Position numbers and translations under genes: made by a program
In this document: piece by piece, positions 43,770-54,205 of the stretch
Numbering within the stretch: position 1 is the first letter of the stretch
Layout: every line of letters starts with the position of its first letter
The notes under the pieces: generated by a model
The model's database searches: none
What the model saw: only the letters and a program-made list of their open reading frames with translations
Told to the model about the DNA's origin: nothing
Assembly (NCBI GenBank): GCA_030549205.1
Contig: JAUKTV010000001.1
Location: 2,852,001 to 2,916,000, forward strand
Origin: Apiosordaria backusii
Taxonomy: Eukaryota > Ascomycota > Sordariomycetes > Sordariales > Lasiosphaeriaceae
Direction of reading: 5' to 3'
DNA: 64,000 nucleotides

Positions 43770-44970
43770 TGAGCACTCATTTTTGGATGAAACGGTCGCA
43801 TGTTTTTTTGGTTTGATGATTTCTTTCTGGAGTCATTGAGGACGATCATTGTCGTGGCATCCTTTTTTTTTTACTTTCGATATTTTCTTGGATACTGCAT
43901 ATGGGGGGGGGGCTCTCTTTTATTAATGATGATGCTGTTTTATTTTGTCATAAAGTATTTTTATCTATGCTAAGCTACTGCCAACCTATGAGTTAAGATT
44001 TATAGCAATGTCATTTTTTGTGCTGGGTTGGTTGATGAGAAGGGGATGAGGAAAGGGTTGAAAATTGGAGAGGGGAAGAGGAAGATAGGGCGGATGACTG
44101 AAGAGGAAAGGGGAAGGAGAAAAGAGAGGGGGTCGTGAAGGTTGGAAATTGAGATCATGAAGAAGGGGAATTGTATTATTGTATAAGTGTAATAAGTCAT
44201 ATAGGTGGGGGATTGGCCACGGGTGGAAGAAGTAGGAATAGTAAATACTTGTTGTCTCTCTTTTTACTTCGATTATTTCTCGACTTTTACACATTCAGAC
44301 CTTTTCGTGGTGCAATGCATGAAACAAAATATAGATTTTCATCTACGGTAAGCCAGCTATCCACACGTAAAACGACAATCTATTCAAACGAAAAGAATCA
44401 CAAATCACAGACAGTATTACGAAGCTTCTTCCTTGCCCAACAAAGTAGTTAAGTTTGCATCAAAGGGTTCATTACCTGATAACAACTCTTGAGTCACATG
44501 TTCAAAGATTACACTCTTTAGGAAACAAAAATCAATATGGTAGATTCGAAAACCTCAGGTCATAAGGTAGGTAATAGAAACCTCTTTTGATTGTGTACGT
44601 TGCAAGGTTGTGTGCTATTAGACAACGAACGTAGTGTAGGTAGTTTAGTATAAATATCTCATAACCTCATAAAACGCAAATTGCCAAGGTTATCATCCAT
44701 CGCAAGCCGATTCAATCCCAAATTGCCGGTGTCAAGTGCAGTGTGGTATCATATCATAACCTTCATCAAATCATAATAGATTGCCATAACCTCCTCCTTT
44801 TGTGAGAAAAACAACAGACAACGCAAAACAAAGCGAGTGTGAAAAGTGGTATCATCCCATTCCCAAACTACCTCAATAACAAAAACCATGAAAATTTCCG
44901 TTCTTTGCACCAGGCAAAGAAAACCCCCTTTTTACATCATAAAACCAAAAGAAAAAAAAAGAAAAAGAGT
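43770..44970. other. Convergent 3' regions, AT-rich
   Basis: 1.2 kb between palF (plus) and the surface-protein gene (minus). AT-rich with a 10-base G run at 43903-43912. Purine-rich runs at 44030-44160 give low-complexity frames on the minus strand. No supported gene. Confidence 0.55.
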
Positions 44971-46750
44971 TTAACCCGATGACGGCCGCCCAACAGGCCT
45001 CGAGCCAGAGCCAGAACCACGTACAGGCACAGAAAGAGACGCAGTCGGGCTGGGAACCGGGCTCCCTTCCACCTCCACCGGCCCCTCAACCGGTACTTCA
45101 CTCCCCTGCACCTCGGCGATGGGTGGCGACGATGATGAGCCTGACTTTCGGTATTCCTTCCCCTTGCTCTTCACAGGAATGGCATTGCTGCTCCCGGTGC
45201 TGCCGGGAGGAGTTCCTACCAGTGTGGTAAAGCCCGAGCTGTTCCGCCTGTGCTGCTGATCCTGTTGATGTTGATACGATGGCGTCAGGGCAGGTGGTTG
45301 AGAGTGATGATGTGCCGGTGCTGCTGGGGCAAAGTGAGGCAAGATTCTCGGTAGAGTCGGTTGACGAAGCCCAGCCGAGGTGACAGTCGCCGTAGCCATC
45401 GTCTTTTGGTAGTCATGCTCTGGGTCGTTGGGGTCAAAGGCAAATAATGAGGAAGCGGGTTTGTTTTGGGATTGGTAGCGGCGGCGGCGGATGAAGAAAA
45501 TTATTAGGGCAGCGAGAATGAGGGCAAGGGCGCTTGAACCAACTGCTATCCCTGCTATTGTTGTTGTTGAGAGGGATTGGGGTGGGACAGGGGTGACAGG
45601 GGGGTGGAAGTGGTGGAAGAGGTTGGTGAGGGGGAGGGAATATTGGATGGTGTTGTAAGGGGCGGAAGAATAAGGCTGGCAGTTGTGGTTATTGTTCGGA
45701 CCGCCGGAGGTCTAGAGGTTATGGTCAAGGTCGAGGTTTCGACTATGGTTGCTAGGGCGTGCAGGACTCTGTCATCGGTTAGTATCAAAGCCAAAAAAAA
45801 AGGCGTTTTGAGGTGTGTGGCTCATACCGCGTGTTTGTTTGAAAGACTGTCGTCACAAAAGTTGAGGTTGTCTGGGTTGTGATGGTGGTTGAGGTGGTGC
45901 TGACAATGTCGGCTATCTCGGTGACGAATTTGGTGATGGTAGTTGTCGAAGGATTTTGCCTCCGGAGAAGGGCACCGACGCTGTCTCGCCTTTTGTCTCT
46001 GCTGCTGGAAGAGTTCTTTTCAAGCACAAAAGAGATAAAAAGCCTCGTGATTGACGATACTCTAAACGGCCGGGTATTTCTGTTGGGCTGCGGCACTTCC
46101 AGCACAACAGCAGACCGCTTTGCTGGTGGAGCAGTCACCGTCGCAGTCTTCCAGACAATATTCGTCTGGGTATCAGCGCTTGAAACAGTCACATCGACAG
46201 TCGACACAACGGTTGAAGACTCAATCTTGACCACGAGAATGGTAGCTCTCTGTGTTGCGATCCTGGTGGTTGTCTGGAAGATAGTTTTGGTAATAGTCAC
46301 CGTTTCCCTTCTCAACAGTCAATCTTTCCGTCCAGATTGTATTTGATCAACTTTGACTTACACGGACGAGACACAATCCCCTTTGGAAGAACATATCTGG
46401 CCGGCCAAACAGCACCCCGATCCACAACATGGTCGTCCAGCTGCACAACAGTACTTCCTATCACCGTCACGACAGCAATTCCCGCACCCTGAGCATGAAT
46501 CGACATTATTGTTGAAGCAGAAGTTTGTCCCGTTTGCGAGGCAGTCCCGTCTTCCAACTCCAAAAACATGTTCTTGAAGGCCGAGTAAAGCAGGTGTGCC
46601 GGGAACCGGATCGCTCCGTATTGTCATATAACGGGTCAAATCGGCCCCGGAATCATCATCTGCCAAAACGAAGCATAAGGCTTGACTGATGGCCAATGCC
46701 AAGAAGAGAAGTGTCGTGAGAACAGGCAGCTGGCCCCAGACGAACGACAT
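44971..46750 (-). CDS. Cysteine-rich single-pass surface protein, frame break in the stalk
   Basis: Exons: 46750-46362, 46310-45828 and 45768-44971; introns of 51 and 59 nt, the second with a perfect TACTAAC branch site. A signal peptide (core VLTTLLFLALAIS) is followed by a Cys-rich module at residues about 70-129 (FCFNNNVDSCSGCGNCC, CCGSGCC), a long Thr/Ser-rich stalk, one membrane span (AVGSSALALILAALIIFF) with a basic stop (RRRR), and a cytosolic tail of about 180 residues. That architecture resembles fungal wall-stress sensors (Wsc, Mid2), though the Cys module is not a WSC domain; a sensor role is inference. In exon 3 the stalk frame stops at the QQQQ run, and the membrane span sits in another frame. 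One base added in the six-G run 45599-45604 restores 556 residues. Confidence 0.75.
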
Positions 46751-47750
46751 GGCGATAGCATACCATGATGCGATCTCCAGGTCAAAGAGATGAGGGGTGG
46801 GAAGGCCCAAGGGTCATGAGTTTGCCCATTAGTCTACGCGGGATGCCGTGTTGCTCGAGGATAGGCTCCGGGTTATACACAACAAACTAGCCTGGTGGGC
46901 ACCGCGTCAGAAGACAACAAATCGATGCCTGAGACATTCTGGATTTGTGGCTGCTGCTTGCGATTCCCACACCGACTTCACCCACCAAGCTACTGAGTGC
47001 TGACGACAGTTGACAAAGGCAAAGATTGGCGGCCACGAGTGGCCACAGCCCGCCTGGCCCAGCCCAGCCAAGTGGGGGACAGTATGTACGAAGCATGTGG
47101 GAAAGAGGTGTAAACATAGCTACACGCTACGGTATACGGCATCTCGATTCTCAGGAAGTAGTTGTGGTACCAAGTGCTGCAGGCCGAGACTGCCAAGGCC
47201 TGACTGGACTCGTCTGGCAGAGATAAAGACGCAAGCCCTCTTGTCGGATGCGTCTGGCTGAACTTGGCCGGGATGGTTACTGGTTGGAGTATCGGCGCTT
47301 CTGCGTTGTAAGGCTGTGCGACTGGGATTCAACCTCTCAGACAAGACCATTGTCATCCTTCACCGGCTTTTGCAGCTGAAGCTCGATCGGTGGCTTGTGG
47401 AGGGGCTTGTGGAAGCATCGCGGAGAAGGCGGGGTTGGGCAAAAATACATTTCTAGAACACGACGTGATCGTATGATTCTCTTCATGTGAGTTTTTCATT
47501 TGAGTGAGATTGAAGACAATCGGATTGTCTCGGTAGTGTCATCCAGGGACGGGAAGAGCCGATCGGATCGAGCTTGACTCCATCCTAATCTTCCAGTGGC
47601 CCCACCTCCCTTTGGCGTTGGTGGGGTGCCCCGCGCTAACCCCTCTGACACCAAGGAGCAAGAAAAGGGTGCCTGCCAGACGTTGAAAGTCAAACAAGGG
47701 CCTGGAAGCTGCACCGCGAATACCTGCTGACGAACTCTTCACCCCCGACC
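46751..47750. promoter_or_regulatory. Divergent promoter region between the surface protein and Sld5
   Basis: 1.0 kb, no supported gene on either strand; only short frames. Confidence 0.5.
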
Positions 47751-48486
47751 ATGGATATCGACGATATTCTGAGGGAAGTCGACCCGACCTTCCATGCCGT
47801 GCCACAAGAAAAGCGTAGTCTTCAAGAATTAACGCGTGCCTGGATTGCCGAGAGATCTGCGCCCGAGCTTCTCCCGTATGCAAACATCTTGAACAAGTAC
47901 ACTCGGTGAACAGCCCCCTTTACTAATCTCTCATTTTGACACCTGCAGCTGGCCGGCAGACGGCCTCTTCGAACGCGTCAATGGTAGTATCAAGCGCCAG
48001 ATCGAAAAGGTCGAGGAGATGACTGGCGACATGGACCCAAAAACCAACTTTGCTCTCATCGTTATACAAACCGAACTTGAACGCTTCAAGTACCTCATCC
48101 GAAGCTACCTCCGCGCCAGAATATCCAAGATAGACAAGCACACACTCCATTACCTCTCGACCGACGCGCTGCGATCGCGACTCTCTGAGATGGAGCTTGC
48201 CTATGCCACTCGTCACCAGGCACTTCTCCACAACCATTACCTTTCGTCGTTCCTTTCTTCCTTCCCATCGGGACTGCAGAACCTCAACGATTCGGCTGGT
48301 ATCAACATGGTGGAGTCTCCAGACCTCGAGTCAGCTGTGTTCATCAGGCTGCTGAAAGACACTCTGGTCGAAGGACGCGGAGTAGACTCGGACGGGGCCA
48401 TGGATGGCAGAGAGAGCGATATTGTTATTTTGCGCTGGGCCGATGCTAAACCACTGGTAGAGAATGGAAGTGCAGAGCTGGTCTGA
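47751..48486 (+). CDS. sld5: GINS complex subunit Sld5
   Basis: Two exons: 47751-47875 and 47949-48486 (73-nt intron, GTATGC to CTGCAG, phase 2), giving 220 residues, typical for fungal Sld5. GINS (Sld5, Psf1, Psf2, Psf3) joins Cdc45 and Mcm2-7 to form the replicative CMG helicase. The N-terminus MDIDDILREVD, the central helical segment NFALIVIQTELERFKYLIRSY and the RARISKIDKHTLHYL run are the conserved A domain. The C-terminal part (ESPDLESAVFIRLLKD, DIVILRWADAKPLV) is the B domain. An ACGCGT hexamer at 47832-47837 lies inside exon 1, so it is not a clear promoter element. Confidence 0.92.
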
Positions 48487-48967
48487 ATTGAGAGAATTCA
48501 AATGGGGACAGCACCGCGTGAAAGAATATTGCATTCGGTTGTGATCTTGGCCATACCCTGGCTGCGATCGGGCGTCTACCCTATGTGACGGACATAAGCA
48601 AGGCGATCTTATGCTCCGCTCCGGACGAACTCGACACTGAGAGACTTGGTAGCCGAGATTATGCTGCCAAAATAAACAGACTGCCGAGGCCGAGTCAACA
48701 AAGGATTGGTGAATTGGCGGACGAGAGGTTACCTCCGGAAGGAACACCTTTCCCACAAACGTATCCGGACGAGAGGTTAACTCCGGAAGGAACACCTTTC
48801 CCACAAACGTATCCGGAGTTAAGCATCATGATGCAGCCATGCTGCGCAGACGAGCTCGACGACTATATATATGAACGCGACTCTACAACTCTCTCGATGG
48901 CACCGGTTCTATTAGCCTCTATCGAAAATTCTCACCCATTCAACAGTCTGTGCTTTACATCGCAACC
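48487..48967. other. Intergenic with a 48-bp tandem duplication
   Basis: Spacer between SLD5 and the downstream dehydrogenase on the same strand. It contains two 48-nt repeat units (48721-48816) described separately. A TATATAT stretch at 48865-48871, about 100 nt before the ATG, may be a TATA box. Confidence 0.5.
48721..48816 (+). repeat. Two-copy 48-bp tandem repeat in a promoter region
   Basis: Unit 1 is 48721-48768 and unit 2 is 48769-48816. They differ at one base (position 12, C versus A). The unit length is a multiple of three, and one plus-strand frame reads through both copies as a Pro/Glu/Thr-rich peptide, but that frame has no ATG. Confidence 0.95.
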
Positions 48968-49732
48968 ATGGCGGCACCATACACCACCATCGTCCTCATT
49001 ACAGGCGCCAACCAAGGCATTGGCTTCGAGATCGCCAAGAAGCTCGCAACCGAGCACAAAGACTACCACGTCATCATGACCGGCCGCCGGCAAGCACCCC
49101 TCGAGCAAGCCGTCCAGTCTCTCAAATCCCAAGGCCTTTCCGTCGAGGCTCTCGTTCTCGATGTAACTTCCGATGATTCCATCACCTCCGCCGTTGACCA
49201 CGTCAACACCACCCACGGCCGTCTCGACGTATTGATCAACAACGCCGGTATATCCGAGCACGCCTTCGACAACACCCCCGACATCCCCTCCCGGGAGAAG
49301 TGGTCTCGCATCCTGGACACCAACGTGACCTCTGTGGCTCAGGTCACAGACGCGTTTATCCCTCTAATGGAAAAATCGCAAGCAAAGACGAAGAGGATCG
49401 TGATGTTGGGGTCGATCATGGGGAGTTTGACGTGTAGAGCGGACAAGGGGCATTACTGTCATAGTAGGGCTTACACGGCGTACTGTGTTAGCAAGACGGG
49501 GTTGAATATGTTGGCGCTGCATTACAAGATTAGGTTTGAGGAGGAGGGGAAGGAGGAGGAGGGGTGGAAGGTGAATGTTTGCTGCCCGGGGTACTGCAGC
49601 ACGAATTTGAATAAGTTTGAAGGGTGGAATAGTGTGGAGGAGGGGGCGGTGAATGCGGTGAGGTTAGCTACGCTGGGAGAGGATGGGGAGAGTGGGAGTT
49701 ATTCTGCTAAGGAGGGACCGATCCCGTGGTGA
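48968..49732 (+). CDS. Short-chain dehydrogenase/reductase (carbonyl reductase-like)
   Basis: A single-exon gene of 254 codons, the normal size for a classical SDR. Cofactor motif TGANQGIG near the N-terminus, the NNAG motif (DVLINNAGIS), the catalytic Ser in MLGSIMGS, and the YxxxK motif (YCVSKTGLN) are all present, followed by a PG turn (CCPGYCSTNL). The basic GRR after the second strand (IMTGRR) favours NADP(H). The sequence is closest in style to carbonyl reductase-type SDRs that reduce ketones and quinones; the substrate is unknown. Codon use changes inside the gene from C-rich to G-rich third positions, a pattern also seen in its neighbours, so it is not a sign of transfer. Confidence 0.88.
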   Translation: MAAPYTTIVLITGANQGIGFEIAKKLATEHKDYHVIMTGRRQAPLEQAVQSLKSQGLSVEALVLDVTSDDSITSAVDHVNTTHGRLDVLINNAGISEHAFDNTPDIPSREKWSRILDTNVTSVAQVTDAFIPLMEKSQAKTKRIVMLGSIMGSLTCRADKGHYCHSRAYTAYCVSKTGLNMLALHYKIRFEEEGKEEEGWKVNVCCPGYCSTNLNKFEGWNSVEEGAVNAVRLATLGEDGESGSYSAKEGPIPW

Positions 49733-50150
49733 ATATATTATGTACATAAGGGCAATGTGAGGGTTTGGAATGGTGGGGGGCGTTGTTCAGAAATAAGGAT
49801 ACAATGGAATTGATATTCGGTCATGTTCATGTCCTGGTGTTGACCTTTTTCTGGGCGATGGAAAAAAGATCCGTTTTCTCAGTATTCTCATTAGTGAGAC
49901 TTGCCATGATTTTAAGAAGCTGTTCTTTTACAGTTTAATGAAATGTTGTTGACAGTGGAGCCTGCCTCTTGAAAGCTACGATACGCGATTCAATGATCTC
50001 CGGGGCCAGGGTTGGGGATAGCCCCTGGTTAGAGGGCATATCCACTTGATGACGTGACTCGAGGGTTGTCAAATTGTGGGGTTGCTGCAGTGGATCTTGT
50101 TGTTAATAATCATGAGAGGTCATGATCATGGGAGGTTTTTTTTTTTTTTG

Positions 50151-50181
<31 letters not shown>

Positions 50182-52130
50182 TTTGTTTAGTGTACTTGGG
50201 AGGTTGGTGTTGCTGGGGAGGCGGATGGGGTATCCATGTGATGGTTGGCATTACCTATGCAAGCCGGGACCTACATGCATATTCGCTGAAGGTGCATAAA
50301 CAATGAGCATTGATTGGGAGGTGGCAGCAGGCGGGGTCGGTGGTGGTCGGCTGGGTGAGTGAAACTGAGTGAGAAAAAAAGTTGAGATGAGCAACCGGAA
50401 CAAAAGAATGCATAATCTACCCGCTGAAGCAAGGGAGACTGCCTGGGGGCTTCTCTTATCGGGAATACATCGGACGAACTCGTCCGATTGAACCTTGAGA
50501 GCAATGTGATGTTAGGGCCATGCCAATCATTGTTGAATGTTCCAGTTGTTTCTACTGGGAGGGAATCGTATCGACGACGAGGTTGCTTTACATTAGTCTT
50601 GGGAAGTGGTAATACATTCGTATTTGTAAGGTGGAGGAGAGGAAAGCGAGGCTGCACATAATGCCAACACACATATGGGGTCCATTTTAGACAGAACACG
50701 GCTTTTTTATACGAATGTTCCACCTGTGGGCTGAGCTGAGCTCTCATGTGAACACTGGCGGGAAAGAAAAGAAGTTCGGTTGTTTGTGATATCCAAGAAC
50801 GTGTCCAAGTGTTTGTGATGAGAAAAGTCATGAGGGGGCTCGGTGGCTTGTCCTGAAATGTCTCGGCAGGGGTTGTCCGGCGGTCCGCTTTGGCTGCTGG
50901 ACGCTTGTTTAGCTGTTCGGACCAATGACCTCACATGCGGTTGTCAGTGTCCCTGACAACTTTGACCGAGAGCAGCGCGAAGGGTCTGGGGATTTGTTTG
51001 TTCATGATTGCATGTAAATACGCTCTCAAGGCTCTGTGAGTTCTCGGCACAGAGAATTGGTGACAAGAAAAGAACGACTCAGCCCACAGGTTACACAGAC
51101 ACAACACTCGAAGAGAACAGACTGACACGAAAAGACATCCCCATCTTTTAAGAAACCAATTACGCGATTTCCCGCACACTGATTGGTGCCCAGAAAAACA
51201 GCAAGATCGACCACGGACCACAGACCAGTCGATGTGGGCTTGTCTTGGCGAAACCCGCAATTTCACCTCGGGAGATTATCTGTCCAAGCTGTTTTCCTGC
51301 TTCTCCAAACACCAGCCAGACGAACCATGTCAAGTCAAGTGACTGGCAAACCAGCCGGGGATTACGACGCCTGTGTGAGTTTACGCAACGTGAGACAGAC
51401 AAAAAATCATGGTTGTGAGATGTCGGGGCAAAGACACAAGCGTGGTTGTTGCTGCGTGGGGATGGACCTCTGAGCTCCATCTCGGATTGTCAAAATGGCA
51501 CAGAAAATCGTAGAATCAGCAACCACTTCGGAAGAAGTCTTCACCCCTCCCCCTTTGAGAAGAGAGGGAGCCTTTGCCGCCTGCTGGGTTCCCCGCCGTG
51601 CCGCGCCGGGCCAATCGAAGATTGGACGAGCGGGAAGGGAATGGGAAACACTGGAGAGCAGCGAGAAGGGATACCCCCCTCGTGTTTGAAAAAGAGTGGA
51701 TCTGGGAGGGTACCGTCGTGACGGTCAAAGGTACCAAAGTACCTCTCTTCACGCATTGGAGACCAAAGCACAAACGCCCATCACCGCCCGAGGGCTGCAT
51801 GTCCTAGCCTCTCCCTCTTTGTTTTTTTTGTGGGTATCATCGTAGTGGCATGGGGATGCGAGACCACCCAAGACAACGAAGTTGTTGGCTGAGAGCGAGC
51901 GAGCGAGAGGCGAAGGGCAAGCCGCAAATACCTAAATGGCTATTTAGGAATCCCTCCTCCCAAACTCCCACCCCCTTGGTCAATTCTCACCTCTCTCTTC
52001 ATCACCTCTCTGTTGTGTTGGATCTCATAATAATACCACTGTCGCTATCATTTGACAATTGTTCACTCTTTAAGTAAACAACAACACTCTCACTATTATC
52101 TTGATATCAACAACAACAACACCAGTCAAA
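49733..52130. other. 2.4-kb intergenic stretch
   Basis: Contains a TTTTG microsatellite (50136-50186). The region from 51500 to 51800 is GC-rich with open frames on both strands, none resembling a protein. The final 200 nt, pyrimidine- and CAA-rich, should be the leader of the gene at 52131. Confidence 0.5.
50136..50186 (+). repeat. Poly-T / TTTTG microsatellite
   Basis: A 14-base T run followed by five TTTTG units and another T run. Non-coding. Confidence 0.9.
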
Positions 52131-52883
52131 ATGCGCGTCACATCCCTCTTCCTCACCGGCGCTCTCGCCGTCCTCGCCAGCGCCCAGGGCACCACCACCA
52201 CTGCCGCGGCCGCCACCTCCCTCGACCCTGCCACCGCCGCCCAAAACTCGCAGCAGGCCGCGATCCTCCGCTGCATCAACGCCTGCACGCCCGGAGACGT
52301 CAACTGCACGGCCAAATGCAACCCTGTCCCCAACCCCAACGAACAGGATGTATGTTTGTCACCAACTGACTCTTCACAACCCCCTGAGCCCCCCTTTTTT
52401 TTGTTTGGTTGTCCCACATAACACCCAAACTTTAATCCTACATGAATCTCACCCCAACCACTATTTCGGGTTTGTCCTGACTCTTGCTAACTCCCCCCCT
52501 AGGTCGAAGCAACCAACAAGTGCGTCTCGGAATGCCCCAAGGGCAACGGCACCGAAGCCGACAACCTCGCCTACGGCAACTGCTACAACTCGTGCGTCGC
52601 CTCCTACTACTACACCGCGACCCCAGGTGTAGCCCCCAAGCCCTCCGCCACCGGTGGTGCTTCTTCCGGCAACAACAACAACAACAACCAGAACAACAAC
52701 TCTGGCGACAACAGCGATGGTGGCGAGGGCGGCAACAATGACACCACCAACAACCAGGAGAGCGGCAGCCCGACTACCAGTGGGGCTCCGGCTGGTGCGA
52801 CTACCAACGCTGCTGTTCCTGGCGCGGTTGTGGGTAGCGGGATGGGACTTTTGGCGTTTTTGGGGGCTGTTATGGCTCTTTAA
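52131..52883 (+). CDS. Small GPI-anchored cell-wall protein with Cys module and Asn/Gly-rich stalk
   Basis: Two exons: 52131-52349 and 52503-52883 (153-nt intron, GTATGT to CCTAG), giving 199 residues. A signal peptide (residues 1-19, FLTGALAVLASAQ) is followed by a short module of eight cysteines (CINACTPGDVNCTAKC and later CVSEC and CYNSC), a low-complexity linker including six consecutive Asn, and a hydrophobic C-terminal run after small residues (GSGMGLLAFLGAVMAL), matching a GPI signal. The spacing of the cysteines is not the CFEM pattern. A surface or wall location is likely. No enzyme function is visible. Confidence 0.82.
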
Positions 52884-53267
52884 GGGGGGGGGTTTGAAAA
52901 GTTGAGGTTGTTGATGAGATTAGAAGGGGGAAAAAAACACTTCGATTCTTTTGTTAGTTATTTACTTTTTTTTTGGAGATATCACTATTTAGGGCAATTG
53001 GAATTGGTAAGGGGGTGGGTATATGGGAAGGATGGAAGGAAGGAAGGGAGACCTAAAAGGGTCGGGGAATGATAATGTCTTTGACTGATTGGACTGGTTT
53101 TGGAGTTAATTTGGGTGGTGTAATGGAAGGTTTAATGAAAAAGAATCTGTGAAGCAATGAATTGTGACATATTATGAGTGTGGTCAAGTGATTATACAAC
53201 CGCGCAGTGAAATGTTGGGTCAATGGATTTTTATTTTGACTTAATTGGGTTGAGCTATCCACCATAG
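52884..53267. other. Convergent 3' regions
   Basis: AT-rich spacer between the GPI protein gene and MDE1; no gene seen. Confidence 0.6.
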
Positions 53268-54205
53268 TTAGTCCTTTCTTGTTGGGATCGTGGGCTCGAT
53301 ATCTGTGATCCACGGCAGGCCAAGCTGCTTCATTTCGACGGCTAGTTGGAAGAGGTAGTCCAAGCTGTTGACATGTCCGTTAGCATATCCTCCTTGAAAC
53401 AAAAAGGGAGAAAAGAAATGGAAAGCATACCTCTCACACTGCGTCTTCGCCTTGTGCACATTATCCCCCCACACATAAACACCATGCCTCCTCACCAACA
53501 CAGCATACGTATCCGGGTACTTGTCCATCGCCTCCTCCAAAAACTCTGTCAAGTCCTCCTCATGCGCCGTGTTCTCAATCACGGGAATGACCAGCGTGTC
53601 ATGATAGCCCAGGTTCCCGCTCTTTTGGAAGCCCTTGCCAAACCCCTTGATCTGCTCGATATTGTTGATGCGGAACTCCTTGCTGCCCTGCTGCTCGAGG
53701 ATTAAAGTGACCAACACAGCCCAGTGGGAGTGGGTGTGGATGCAGCAGCCGGCGTTGCGCTTTGTGAAGGCGGCGAGGAAGAGAGGGGTGCACTGGCTGG
53801 GCTTGTAGATGGGGGGGCTGCGGAGGTAGACGCGCTGGCGGCGGGAGAGGGATTGCGCCTGGGCGGCGAGGGAGAGGACGTAGATGTCGGAGGGCTTCAT
53901 GAGCTCCTTCTGGACGCCCGAGGGGGCGAGGTAGACTAGGTCGCTACATTCTGCCTGTTAGCTGTTGTAGGTTTCACCAATGGTGGGAATAATGTGGTGA
54001 TGGCGGTTGATAAGGAGGGAAATATTCCGTACTCATCACGAATAGAGGCACCACCACCGGTGCCCGTCACCCAGCCGAGAGTCCAGAACTTTGCGCAAAG
54101 AGAGGGAATCAAGTTCGCCGGGTGCTCAGGGTTGTCCGACTGCACCAGATGGTCGTTATTGTCGGTGGTGTTCTCGGCCGGCAGGCCGGTTGTTGGCGGG
54201 GTCAT
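53268..54205 (-). CDS. mde1: Methylthioribulose-1-phosphate dehydratase (Mde1/MtnB)
   Basis: Three exons: 54205-54033, 53943-53431 and 53364-53268, giving 260 residues (yeast Mde1 has 244). The enzyme dehydrates 5-methylthioribulose 1-phosphate in the methionine salvage pathway in the cytosol. It belongs to the class II aldolase fold: GWVTGTGGGASIRD is the phosphate-binding segment, DLVYLAPSGVQKE is highly typical of MtnB, and the zinc ligands are visible as HTHSH and the later RRHGVYVWG. The introns are 89 and 66 nt; the first interrupts directly after the IRD motif, the second has a GCTAAC branch site. No other methionine salvage gene lies nearby. Confidence 0.93.

Noticed and set aside
48585..49079. 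Frame reading through the 48-bp repeat and into the dehydrogenase start
   Set aside because: It begins with GTG, not ATG, and overlaps the real dehydrogenase start in another frame.
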